A DNA stretch of 64,000 nucleotides from positions 1 to 64,000 of the forward strand of contig NZ_JADKYZ010000006.1 of the NCBI RefSeq assembly GCF_015354245.1. Reading direction: 5' to 3'. Origin of the DNA: Diaphorobacter caeni. GTDB taxonomy: Bacteria; Pseudomonadota; Gammaproteobacteria; Burkholderiales; Burkholderiaceae_C. The position numbers were made by a program, and so were the translations under genes. The notes under the pieces were generated by a model. The model was not told the origin of the DNA. It did not search any database and saw nothing but the letters and a program-made list of their open reading frames with translations. Below, one piece after another: positions 35,684 through 44,292 of the stretch. Positions within the stretch are counted from its first letter, which is position 1. Each line of letters opens with the position of its first letter.

Positions 35684-36922
35684 TCAGCAGGCCGGAATGC
35701 TCGCCGGATGCAGCACGTCGCGGCCAACGGCGCGGATGTCGGTGTGGCCGCAGAAGGCCATGGTCACGTCGAGTTCCTTGGCCAGAATTTCGAGGCAGCG
35801 CGTCACCCCCGCCTCGCCAAAGGCGCCGAGTCCGTAGAGGTGAGGGCGGCCGATCATCGTGCCGCGCGCGCCGAGGGCCACTGCCTTGAGCACGTCCTGG
35901 CCGCTGCGGATGCCGCTGTCCAGCCACAGTTCGACCTGGTTGCCGACCGCATCGGCGATGGCGGGCAGCACGGCGATCGAGGAGAGTGCGCCGTCGAGCT
36001 GGCGACCACCGTGGTTGGAGACGACGAGCGCGTCCACCCCGCAGGCGGTGGCGAGACGCGCGTCTTCCACATCGAGCACGCCCTTGAGCACCAGCTTGCC
36101 GCCCCAGCGCTTCTTGATCCAGGCGATGTCGGACCAGTCGAGCTTGGGATCGAACTGCTGGGCCGTCCATGACAGCAGCGACCCCATGTCGTCCACGCCG
36201 GAGACATGGCCGATGACGTTGCCGAATTCGCGGCGGTGGGTGCGCAGCATGTTCAGGCACCAGGCCGGCTTGGTCGCGAAGTTCAGCATGTTGCCGAGGG
36301 TGATGCGCGGCGGCGCCGTCAGGCCGTTGCGCAGGTCCTTGTGGCGCTGACCGATGACCTGCAGATCGAGCGTGACCACCAGTGCGCCGCAGTTCGCGGC
36401 CTTGGCGCGGTCGATGAGGCGGCCGATGAAGTCGCGGTCCTTCATCACGTAGAGCTGGAACCAGAACGGCTTGCTCGTGTGCGCGGCGACGTCCTCGATG
36501 GAGGCGATGCTCATCGTGCTCAGCGTGTAGGGCACGCCGAATTTTTCGCAGGCCTTGGCCGCGAGAATCTCTCCATCCGCATGCTGCATGCCCGCAAGCC
36601 CGGTGGGCGCGATCGCCACCGGCATGCTCACCGGCACGCCGACCATGGTGCTCTCGATGCTGCGGTCCGCGATGTTGCGCGCCACGCGCTGGCGAAAGCG
36701 GATGTTCTGGAAGTCGCTCTCGTTGGCCTGGTAGGTGCTCTCGGTCCAGCTGCCGCTGTCGGCGTAGTCGTAGAACATCCTGGGCACGCGCTTTTGCGCG
36801 AGCACGCGCAGGTCCTCGATGCACACGGCCTTGGCGAGATCGCTCGCGGTGGGTGCGAACAAGGGGTTGATCAGGCGGGAGTGGTCGGACGGATTGCTCA
36901 TGCGGTTGCTGCTGCTAATCAT
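35684..36922 (-). CDS. lldD: FMN-dependent alpha-hydroxy-acid dehydrogenase (LldD-like)
   Basis: A 412-residue TIM-barrel flavoprotein. The active-site signature SNHGGRQLDG with the catalytic histidine is intact, as are the FMN-binding parts (PIAIAPTGLAG-like PVAIAPTGLAG, LQVIGQRHKDLRNG, DSGIRSGQDVLKA). It oxidises L-lactate, or a related 2-hydroxy acid such as mandelate or glycolate, passing electrons to quinone. The start lies 3 bp after the stop of livF, so it belongs to the ABC transporter operon, which may therefore import its substrate. ATG 36901 is a possible alternative start. Confidence 0.9.
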   Translation of the reverse strand: MISSSNRMSNPSDHSRLINPLFAPTASDLAKAVCIEDLRVLAQKRVPRMFYDYADSGSWTESTYQANESDFQNIRFRQRVARNIADRSIESTMVGVPVSMPVAIAPTGLAGMQHADGEILAAKACEKFGVPYTLSTMSIASIEDVAAHTSKPFWFQLYVMKDRDFIGRLIDRAKAANCGALVVTLDLQVIGQRHKDLRNGLTAPPRITLGNMLNFATKPAWCLNMLRTHRREFGNVIGHVSGVDDMGSLLSWTAQQFDPKLDWSDIAWIKKRWGGKLVLKGVLDVEDARLATACGVDALVVSNHGGRQLDGALSSIAVLPAIADAVGNQVELWLDSGIRSGQDVLKAVALGARGTMIGRPHLYGLGAFGEAGVTRCLEILAKELDVTMAFCGHTDIRAVGRDVLHPASIPAC

Positions 36923-36925
36923 TGC

Positions 36926-37666
36926 TCAACCGCCGAGGTAGGCGGCCTGTACTTTCTCGTTGCCCAGCAAGGCCTTGCCGCTGCCTTCGAGCACGATTTC
37001 ACCGGTTTCCAGCACGTAGGCGTGGTCCGAAATCTTCAGTGCCTGGCGCACGTTCTGCTCCACCAGAAAGATGGTGAGGCCTTCCCGGTTGATGTCGCGA
37101 AGCGTGCGGAAGATGTCCTGCACGATGATGGGTGCAAGTCCCATCGACGGTTCATCGAGCAGCAGCACGCGTGGCCTGGCCATGAGCGCGCGGCCGATGG
37201 CCAGCATCTGTTGCTCGCCGCCCGAGAGATTGCCGGCCAGCCCGTCGTCCCGCTCCTTGAGGCGCGGGAACAGTGCATAGATGCGGTCCAGATCGGCGGC
37301 CTGATCGGCGGCAGAATCCTTGCGGGTGTAGGCACCGAGCTGCAGGTTCTCGCGCACGGTCAGGCGCGTGAGCGTGGCGCGGCCTTCGGCGACCTGCACC
37401 AGACCACCCGCCACCAGCTGATGCGGCTTGAGCGCGGAGACGTCCCGGCCGCCGAACAGCACGCTGCCCGCATGCTTCTTCACGAGGCCGGAGAGCGCGA
37501 GCAGCGTGGTTGATTTGCCCGCTCCGTTGGCGCCGACCAGCGTGGTGATCTGGCCGGGCATCAGGTCGAACGAGATGCCCTTGACGGCCTTCACGTGGCC
37601 GTAGTTCACGGCGAGATCGCGCACGCGGAGCAGGGGCTCGGTCATGTCGTTGGCGTGCTGGTTCAT
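36926..37666 (-). CDS. livF: Branched-chain amino acid-type ABC transporter ATPase LivF
   Basis: A 246-residue ATPase with Walker A GANGAGKST, signature LSGGEQQ and Walker B VLLLDEPSMGLAP, the last being typical of LivF. It energises uptake with LivG, LivM, LivH and a LivK-type binding protein. Its start overlaps the livG end (ATGA). The downstream neighbour is the hydroxy-acid dehydrogenase, only 3 bp away. Confidence 0.95.
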   Translation of the reverse strand: MNQHANDMTEPLLRVRDLAVNYGHVKAVKGISFDLMPGQITTLVGANGAGKSTTLLALSGLVKKHAGSVLFGGRDVSALKPHQLVAGGLVQVAEGRATLTRLTVRENLQLGAYTRKDSAADQAADLDRIYALFPRLKERDDGLAGNLSGGEQQMLAIGRALMARPRVLLLDEPSMGLAPIIVQDIFRTLRDINREGLTIFLVEQNVRQALKISDHAYVLETGEIVLEGSGKALLGNEKVQAAYLGG

Positions 37667-38469
37667 TGCGCTGCTCCCGCGTCATCGTCATCGTCGCGGC
37701 CCAGATAGGCCTCGATCACCTGCGGATCATTGCGCACGTGATCGGGGTCGCCGTGCGAGATGATCCGTCCAAAATTCAGCACCGCGATCTCCTTGCACAG
37801 GCCCATCACGAAGCGCATGTCGTGCTCGATCATGAAGATGGTGAAGCCGCGCGCATGGATGTTGCGCACCTCATGCATCAGCTCTTCCTTTTCGGTCGAG
37901 TTCATGCCGGCGACGGGCTCGTCGAGCAGCAGCAGCTTGGGGTTGGTGGCCAGCGCGCGCGCCAGTTCGAGGCGGCGCTGTTCGCCGTAGGACAGGCTCT
38001 CGGCCAGCTCGTGACACTTGTGGTCGAGGCGCACCCACGACAGCAACTCGTGCGCCTTCTCGCGCGCCGCGCGCTCGGCTGCGGCAAAGCGTCCTCCGCG
38101 CAGAAACACGCTGGCGAAGCCGTAGTCCAGATTCGCGTGCATGCCCACGGCCACGTTGTCGAGCAGGCTCATTTCCTTGAAGACGCGGATGTTCTGGAAC
38201 GTGCGCGCGATGCCGCCCTGCGTGATCTTGTACGGCTTTCTGCCCACCAGCGACACGCCGTTGAACAGCACCTCGCCGGACGAGGGCGGCAGCAGGCCGG
38301 TGATGATGTTCAGCACCGTGGTCTTGCCCGCACCGTTGGGGCCGATCAGGCCGAAGATGGTGTTGGCGGGAACGCTGAGGTTCACGTCCTCCAGCACGCG
38401 CAGACCACCGAAGTGGCGCGACACGTTCCTGAGTTCCAGCAGCGGGGAATGGTTTGGATGCTTGCTCAC
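37663..38469 (-). CDS. livG: Branched-chain amino acid-type ABC transporter ATPase LivG
   Basis: A 268-residue ATPase. Walker A is GPNGAGKTT, the signature is LSYGEQR and Walker B is LLLLDEPVAGMN, the usual LivG pattern. The GTG at 38469 is selected: it overlaps the livM stop as GTGA and has GGGAG 9 bp upstream. The longer frame has no such features. The C-terminus has an aspartate run (DDDDD) of unknown meaning. Confidence 0.94.
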   Translation of the reverse strand: MSKHPNHSPLLELRNVSRHFGGLRVLEDVNLSVPANTIFGLIGPNGAGKTTVLNIITGLLPPSSGEVLFNGVSLVGRKPYKITQGGIARTFQNIRVFKEMSLLDNVAVGMHANLDYGFASVFLRGGRFAAAERAAREKAHELLSWVRLDHKCHELAESLSYGEQRRLELARALATNPKLLLLDEPVAGMNSTEKEELMHEVRNIHARGFTIFMIEHDMRFVMGLCKEIAVLNFGRIISHGDPDHVRNDPQVIEAYLGRDDDDDAGAAQ

Positions 38470-39335
38470 TTCGACTCTCCCTTCCCGGCGCCGCCGAACA
38501 TGCGCCTGAAGCGCGCCGGATCCCACAGCCCGCGTGGCAGGAACAGGATGATCACGATCAGCAGCATGCCGTTGACGACGAGGCGGAAGTCCTTCAATCC
38601 GCGCAGCACTTCGGGCAGCAGCGTGAGGAACAGCGAGCCGACCACCGGACCGATCAGCGAGTTCACGCCGCCCAGAATCGCCATCGTGAGAATCTCCACC
38701 GCGCGGTCAAAGCCGTACTCGTTGGGGCCGATGAAGAAGGTGAGATGGGCGCTCAGACCGCCTGCCAGACCGGCGATGCCCGCTCCGATGATGAAGGCCA
38801 TCATCTTGTTGGAGTTGGTGTCGATGCCCATCAGGCCGGCGGCGGTTTCGTCTTCCTTGATGGCCTCGAGGGCGCGACCCACCTTGGAGCGGCGCATGCA
38901 CGCCAGCATCGCGATCACCACGACCAGCGCGAGCAGCACATGCCACCATTCGGTGCTGTTGGGAATGCCGTTGAGGCCCAGCGCGCCGCCCGTCAGATCT
39001 TCCGCGTTGAGGATGACGATGCGCACCACTTCGCCGAAGGCGAGGGTCGCCATCGCGAGGTACACGCCCGACAGACGCATCACCGCCTTGCCGAGAAAGA
39101 AGGCGACGAACATCGGCATCGCGATGCCGCTCGCCAGCGCCAGCGCGAAGGGCGCCTCGTGGCTCATCGTCAGGATGGACGCGGTGTATGCCCCGATGCC
39201 CATGAAGGCCGCATTGGCGAGCGACAGCATGCCGCACGAGAGGGTGATGTAGATCGACAGCGCGAGCAGCGCGTTGATGCCCAGCGTGAGCACCAGGTTG
39301 CTGTAGATCTGCCAGAAATTTTCAAAGTATTCCAT
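38466..39335 (-). CDS. livM: Branched-chain amino acid-type ABC transporter permease LivM
   Basis: A 289-residue permease with about eight membrane helices and the LivM signature region EDETAAGLMGIDTNSNKMMAF that contacts the ATPase. It forms the channel together with LivH. The ORF ends with LFLPRGLWDPARF typical of the family. It starts 12 bp after livH. Confidence 0.95.
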   Translation of the reverse strand: MEYFENFWQIYSNLVLTLGINALLALSIYITLSCGMLSLANAAFMGIGAYTASILTMSHEAPFALALASGIAMPMFVAFFLGKAVMRLSGVYLAMATLAFGEVVRIVILNAEDLTGGALGLNGIPNSTEWWHVLLALVVVIAMLACMRRSKVGRALEAIKEDETAAGLMGIDTNSNKMMAFIIGAGIAGLAGGLSAHLTFFIGPNEYGFDRAVEILTMAILGGVNSLIGPVVGSLFLTLLPEVLRGLKDFRLVVNGMLLIVIILFLPRGLWDPARFRRMFGGAGKGESK

Positions 39336-39347
39336 GGATGTGCCGCC

Positions 39348-40229
39348 TCACGCCTTGCGCTCTTGAATGCGTCCAAGCAGACCCTGAGGGCGCAGGATCA
39401 GCACGAGGAACAGCACGCCGAATGCCACCGCGTCGCGCATGTTCGAGCCGATGTAGGCCACGCTCATCACTTCGGCGAATCCGAGGAACAGACCGGCGAG
39501 CATCGCACCGCGGATGTCACCCATGCCGCCGAGAATGATCACGGCGATCCCCTTGTGCAGGATGGGCTGGCCCATCAGCGGGAAGAGGGCATTGGAGTAG
39601 ACGCCCACCAGCGTGCCCGCCACGCCGCCCAGACCTGCGGCGACGAACGAGGTGATGATGAACAGCCACTCCACGTTGATGCCCAGCAGCAGCGCGGCCT
39701 TGGGCGATTCGGCGATGGCGCGCAAGGCGCGGCCGATCTGCGTGCGGCCGATCACCAGCACCAGAGCGACCATCAGCAGGAACGACAGCAGGATGATGCC
39801 GAGTTCGATCACCGTGATGTGCAGACCGAGGAAATCCAGAGACTCCTGCGGCAGCACCTCGACGGGAAAGCGCTTGTTCTCCGCGCCCGCGATGCCTTGC
39901 GCCAGATTGTTGAGGACGATGGCCACGCCGATGGTGGCGATCATCGGAATCAGGTGCGGCGCATTGCGGTTGCGCAGCGGCCTGAGCACCAGCACGTCGA
40001 CCAGCGCGCCCACGCAGCCCGAGACCATGAAGGCGAAGATGATGGCTGCCCACAGCGGCAGGCCGAGGTTCTGCACGGCGGCCAGGGCCGCATAAGCGCC
40101 CACCATGAACACCGCGCCATGCGATAGATTGATGACGCCCAGCACGCCGAAGACAAGCGTGAAGCCCAGCGCGAAGAGTGCGTAGACGCACCCCAGCGAC
40201 AGAGCGTTGAATAACTGCTGTTCCAGCAT
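39348..40229 (-). CDS. livH: Branched-chain amino acid-type ABC transporter permease LivH
   Basis: A 293-residue permease. It begins MLEQQLFNALSLGCVYALFALG and carries the coupling segment IGRALRAIAESPKAALLLGIN, both classic LivH. Several membrane helices cover the rest. It lies downstream of the binding-protein gene, with a 236-bp gap holding a large GC-rich hairpin. Confidence 0.95.
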   Translation of the reverse strand: MLEQQLFNALSLGCVYALFALGFTLVFGVLGVINLSHGAVFMVGAYAALAAVQNLGLPLWAAIIFAFMVSGCVGALVDVLVLRPLRNRNAPHLIPMIATIGVAIVLNNLAQGIAGAENKRFPVEVLPQESLDFLGLHITVIELGIILLSFLLMVALVLVIGRTQIGRALRAIAESPKAALLLGINVEWLFIITSFVAAGLGGVAGTLVGVYSNALFPLMGQPILHKGIAVIILGGMGDIRGAMLAGLFLGFAEVMSVAYIGSNMRDAVAFGVLFLVLILRPQGLLGRIQERKA

Positions 40230-40395
40230 GATGGTTCCAGTGGGCCGTGTTGGGCCGACGTGCGGACCGGCCGCCTTCGTGGGATGAAAGGGTGGGCCTT
40301 GGTGTCTGCGACTACACGCCGTGCCTGCCGCGGGCAGCCGCCTGGTGAGCGGTGCGCGGTCGGACGTTGATCGTTGGCGTGGGGAGTGTGAGAGT

Positions 40396-40431
40396 GACCG
40401 CCGCGATCAGCGGATCGCGCGCGCGGCGGTC
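40396..40431 (-). other. GC-rich hairpin between livK and livH
   Basis: GACCGCCGCG (40396-40405) pairs with CGCGGCGGTC (40422-40431) across a 16-nt loop. It lies 35 bp past the livK stop without a T tract. Such structures commonly protect the binding-protein part of the mRNA and lower expression of the permease genes. The rest of 40230-40465 shows nothing clear. Confidence 0.45.
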
Positions 40432-40465
40432 GGTGCGGTAAAGATGTCGGTATCGCCCAGTCGAA

Positions 40466-41611
40466 TCACTGCGCGATGGTGTAGCGGCCTTGCTTGGTCA
40501 CGCTGATGATCGGCTTCTGATCGGCGTCGTAGCCAGCGGGCTTGCCAGCCTTGTCGTTCACGCGGCGGAAGGCGAAGGCGCCGGTCGCGCCGGTGTGCTT
40601 CACGGTGGCAAGCGCATCGCGCAGCGCCTTGCGGTCCGCCTCGATCTTGCCGGTCAGCTTGATGCCCTTGAGCGCGGCGGCGGCGATGTAGATGCCGTCA
40701 TAGGCCTGCGCGGCGAACTGGTCGGGAGCGGTCTTGTACTTCTGCGTGTAGCTTTCCATGAACTTGGTGTTCTCGGCGGTCTTGTTTTCCGCAGACCAGG
40801 GGCTGCCCACCCACAGGCCGTCGCTCGCGCCCTTGGCGAGGTCGAACACCTTCACCGAGTTCATGCCGTTGCCGCCGATCACCGGCACGTTCAGGCCGAT
40901 CTGGCGCGCCTGCACCATGATCGGCGCACCTTCGGCCATCAACGCCGACAGCACGATGGCGTCGGGATTGCTGGCCTTGATCTTGGTGAGCTGAGCCTTG
41001 AAGTCCACGTCGCCCTTGGCGAAGGTCTCGGTCGTGGTCACGGTGATGTTCTGGTCGGCCAGCGCCTTCTTGAAATTGTCGTAGCCGCTCTTGGTGAACA
41101 CGTCGTCGTTGCCGTACATGACGGCGACCTTCTTCACGCCAGCGGCCTTGACGGCGGCCTTCACGGTTTCGGGCAGCACGTCGGCTTCGGTCACGGCGTT
41201 GCGGAAGGTGAAGTCACCGATCGAGGTGATGCCGTCGGCGGTCGTCGATGTGCCGAACGCGGGAATCTTCGCCGCCTGCGCAATCGGGAAAGCCGCCTGC
41301 GCGGAGTTCGACAGCGTCGGGCCGAAGATCATCAGCACGCGGTCCTGGAAGATCAGCTTCTTGAAGACGTTGATGGCTTCTTCCTTCTTGCCCTGTTCGT
41401 CTTCCACCACCAGCACCAGCTTGTCGCCGTTCACGCCACCGGCGGCGTTGATCTGCTCGACAGCCAGCTGCTGCGCATTGCGGATCGAAATGCCATACTG
41501 CGCGGCACCACCGCTCAAGGCCTCGGCCGCGCCGATCTTGATGTCGGCCGCCTGGACAGCGGTCGCCGCGCCGATTGCGGACAGGGCAAAAGCCAGTGTG
41601 CTGATCTTCAT
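40466..41611 (-). CDS. livK: Periplasmic substrate-binding protein (LivK-like)
   Basis: A 381-residue exported binding protein. A signal peptide ends at VQA just before ADIKIGAAEALSG, the start of the two-lobed Leu/Ile/Val-binding fold. Later segments include FGPTLSNSAQAAFPIAQ and YGNDDVFTKSGYDNFKKAL. The family binds branched-chain amino acids but also hydroxy acids, aromatic acids and urea. The ATG at 41611 follows GGAG by 9 bp. It is the first gene of the transporter operon. Confidence 0.93.
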   Translation of the reverse strand: MKISTLAFALSAIGAATAVQAADIKIGAAEALSGGAAQYGISIRNAQQLAVEQINAAGGVNGDKLVLVVEDEQGKKEEAINVFKKLIFQDRVLMIFGPTLSNSAQAAFPIAQAAKIPAFGTSTTADGITSIGDFTFRNAVTEADVLPETVKAAVKAAGVKKVAVMYGNDDVFTKSGYDNFKKALADQNITVTTTETFAKGDVDFKAQLTKIKASNPDAIVLSALMAEGAPIMVQARQIGLNVPVIGGNGMNSVKVFDLAKGASDGLWVGSPWSAENKTAENTKFMESYTQKYKTAPDQFAAQAYDGIYIAAAALKGIKLTGKIEADRKALRDALATVKHTGATGAFAFRRVNDKAGKPAGYDADQKPIISVTKQGRYTIAQ

Positions 41612-41976
41612 AGTCGTTGTCTCCATCTTCCGGAAATTGAGTGCCCCGCCGCCAGCCAACAGTGGGCGAGGGTGCGGGTCCATGAGCGGGCAGTTCCGAC
41701 AGGCCGAAGACGGTCGGAAAAACGGACTGGAATGATGGCAAGGGAAGGGAGTGCGCGGGCGGACTAATTTTCCGGAGCGCGTGGAAATATAGTTGCCTTG
41801 CGTTCGTGCGCATGGACGAAGAGAGGATGGAATGGCGCTCGCGACCCTGCTTTCCTGGCGTGAGAAAGCGTGCGCAAAAGTGCGAAGAAAGCGAGAAAGA
41901 GGTGCCGCAAAGGCGAGGAAGGCGCTTGCTTGGGCCTATGTTGCCGGAGGCGGTGACGGCATTGGGTGCGCGGCAT

Positions 41977-42053
41977 TGGCCTGCCCAGAGGGACTCGAAC
42001 CCCCGACCTATTGCTTAGAAGGCAATTGCTCTATCCAGTTGAGCTATGGGCAG
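41977..42053 (-). tRNA. tRNA-Arg (TCT)
   Basis: Cloverleaf on the minus strand. Acceptor CTGCCCA pairs with TGGGCAG, the D arm is GCTCAACTGGATAGAGC, the anticodon loop CTTCTAA (TCT, reading AGA) sits in an ATTGC/GCAAT stem and the T loop is GGGTTCGAGTCC. The discriminator is G and the CCA is encoded at 41977-41979. Confidence 0.97.
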
Positions 42054-42179
42054 TCAGTGTCTTGCGCGGTGGGAGCTGCCCAGAGGGTGTCCAACCGATG
42101 ACAACCGTCAATCATACCTGCCCGGCAGCGTCGCTGACGGCTGCGGGGCGGGATTTGTGGATTTGACCGGGTTTGGGGG

Positions 42180-44057
42180 TCAATCCGTGTCTTCGAACAC
42201 CAGCGGGGGCACGGTCATGATGCGGGCGACGCTGTCGAGGTGGTCGATCAGGTGGTTGGCGAAGTAGCTGCTCTGCGAGTCGGGCTCCAGAGCGGCGATG
42301 GCGATGTTGGCCATGGCCTGGTTCAGGGGCACGTAGAAGCTGCCTTCAGGGATGTCGATGGCGCTTCGGGTGGGGGTGACGCTCACGCGGGTGATGGGGC
42401 CACCGCCTGCGACCGTGCCGCGCACGTCGGGGCGATCAGCGGTGCTGCGGCTGTTTTCCACGTAGGTGTCGGCCAGTACGTTGCCGGATTCGGCCACGCG
42501 CATGATCTGCACGCCAAGCATCTGCAGGCGCTCGACGGCGGTGCTCGATTGGGCCGAGAGCCAGTAGCCGCAGGGGCGTGGGCGGGTCTTGAGGGTGCGC
42601 AGGTGCAGCGAGGAGTTCCAGTCGACGTTGAGTGTCGTGTCGGCGCCGGTGTTCGGGTCGAGCATGGTGACGTCGCGCTTTTCGGGCGTCTGCGCGGCTT
42701 CGATGACGACGCTGCCGCGGCAGGCTTGGGAGGAGATTTCGCGGGTGACGAAGGAGCGAACCTGCTGGAGTTCGCTGGCGCGCTCGGAGGTGGTGCGCAG
42801 GGCGGCACCGATGGCGGTGACCTGGGCGTGGACGCGGCGCTGGATGTCGTTGCGCTCCATGCCGACGCCGCGTGTCTCGACGAGCAGGCTGACGGCGTTC
42901 TTCAGACCGTTGACGTTGCGACCGGTGTCGGGCTGCGCGCCGCCCATCGACAGGCTGCGGTCCGACAGATCGGTGGAGGTGGTGTAGTACCAGTCGGCGG
43001 TGAGCTGCTGCTCCTGCAGTGACTTGCGCATGGGCTCGAGATACCACTGGGTCGCGGCCTTGGTCACGAATTCGGGCATGTTGGCGGCGGTGGCGTGCTG
43101 GAGCAGCGCGTCGTACTTCTGCACCGCGTTGAACTTCTGCAGGTAGCGGCCGACGACGGTGTATTCGTGCGCGTCGATCATGGCGATCGGGCGGTAGGCG
43201 TTGGAGAGCTTGGCGAGCGCCTGTGCTTCGGGTGTGTTGAGCAGCAGGTGGTCGCGGTTCATGTCGACGCCGTTGGAGGTCACGCGCTGGTTGGCATCGG
43301 CGCCATCGGGGTTGGCGCGCGGCACGATGACCACGTTGATGCGCTGCAGCAGCGGCTCGAGCAGCCCCTGTGTGAGTTCACGGGCGATGATGAGCAGCGC
43401 TTCCGAGCCTGCGGGCTCGTCGCCGTGCTGCTGGCCGACGAGCATGATGGTCGGGCGCTTGGAGTCTTCCAGCGCGTCGGGTGAGGTGCCCGCGGCCTGG
43501 GTGATGATGAGCGCCTGCAGCGGCACGCCGTTCTGCGAGGAGCCGATGGTTTGGACCTGCGCGTGCGTGCGGCCGGCGCTGACGGCGGCAAGCTGGTTCA
43601 GCCAGTCGGAGAGTTCGTTGTTGGTCGTGAAGGCGCGTCGTCCCGGCTGGAGGCCGGGGGTGGCGTAGCGTACGTCGGGTACGGGAAAGCGTGCGGCGAC
43701 GAGCGGGTTGTAGGGCAGGTTGGCGGCGGACTGCGGCTCATCGACCGGGTTGGGCGACAGCGGCGAGCGGGTGACCGTGCCTGTCTGCACCTGCTGCTGG
43801 TCGGCCTGCTGTGACTGTGCAGGGCGCTGGGTGCCGAGCTGGGGCAGAACCTGGCGCTGCGGCGTCTGCTGCGGGGCGGGGCGGGCACCGCTCGTGGAGA
43901 CCGTGCCGGGATTCGCTGGCCACGGCGGCAGGGGCGTGCTCGTGCAGGCGGCCAGCAGTGCGGCGGACATCAACACGCCAAGCCGCAGGGAGAGCGCGGT
44001 GTGCCGCTCGGGAGAACTGGGCTGGGCTACAGGGGGCAATTTGTTGTTCTGTGTCAT
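42180..44057 (-). CDS. M14 family zinc carboxypeptidase lipoprotein
   Basis: A 625-residue protein with an N-terminal lipoprotein signal (LLAAC-TSTPLPPWP), followed by a Gln/Pro-rich linker of about 100 residues. The peptidase domain has the first zinc-ligand motif QQHGDEPAGSE, the SNGVDMNRDH region and DAHEYTVVG with the third zinc ligand His. The C-terminal third is an additional beta-rich region. It should cleave C-terminal residues of peptides or cell-wall peptides in the envelope. It stands alone between tRNA-Arg and rhlE. Confidence 0.88.
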   Translation of the reverse strand: MTQNNKLPPVAQPSSPERHTALSLRLGVLMSAALLAACTSTPLPPWPANPGTVSTSGARPAPQQTPQRQVLPQLGTQRPAQSQQADQQQVQTGTVTRSPLSPNPVDEPQSAANLPYNPLVAARFPVPDVRYATPGLQPGRRAFTTNNELSDWLNQLAAVSAGRTHAQVQTIGSSQNGVPLQALIITQAAGTSPDALEDSKRPTIMLVGQQHGDEPAGSEALLIIARELTQGLLEPLLQRINVVIVPRANPDGADANQRVTSNGVDMNRDHLLLNTPEAQALAKLSNAYRPIAMIDAHEYTVVGRYLQKFNAVQKYDALLQHATAANMPEFVTKAATQWYLEPMRKSLQEQQLTADWYYTTSTDLSDRSLSMGGAQPDTGRNVNGLKNAVSLLVETRGVGMERNDIQRRVHAQVTAIGAALRTTSERASELQQVRSFVTREISSQACRGSVVIEAAQTPEKRDVTMLDPNTGADTTLNVDWNSSLHLRTLKTRPRPCGYWLSAQSSTAVERLQMLGVQIMRVAESGNVLADTYVENSRSTADRPDVRGTVAGGGPITRVSVTPTRSAIDIPEGSFYVPLNQAMANIAIAALEPDSQSSYFANHLIDHLDSVARIMTVPPLVFEDTD

Positions 44058-44242
44058 GTTGATGGGGTCGCTAACGGACCAGAAAACTCATTTGTGGGCG
44101 CCGATGTTACCCCTCAGGGGGTTACAACCGAGCGGTTTGCACTGGCGGAGCGGCCAAGTCGCGGCGAATTCTCACAGGATCGGATCATTTGCCACGAGTT
44201 GGACGACAAATGTTGACGATCTGTCGTCTGTGCGCCGAATGG

Positions 44243-44268
44243 AAAAAGCCCGGCGCGGGGCCGGGCTT
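44243..44268 (-). terminator. Intrinsic terminator of rhlE
   Basis: Stem AAGCCCGGC (44246-44254) / GCCGGGCTT (44260-44268), followed on the minus strand by T residues (44243-44247). It lies 25 bp past the rhlE stop codon. Confidence 0.8.
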
Positions 44269-44292
44269 GAGCGTCAGTCAGGACGGGAGGGA

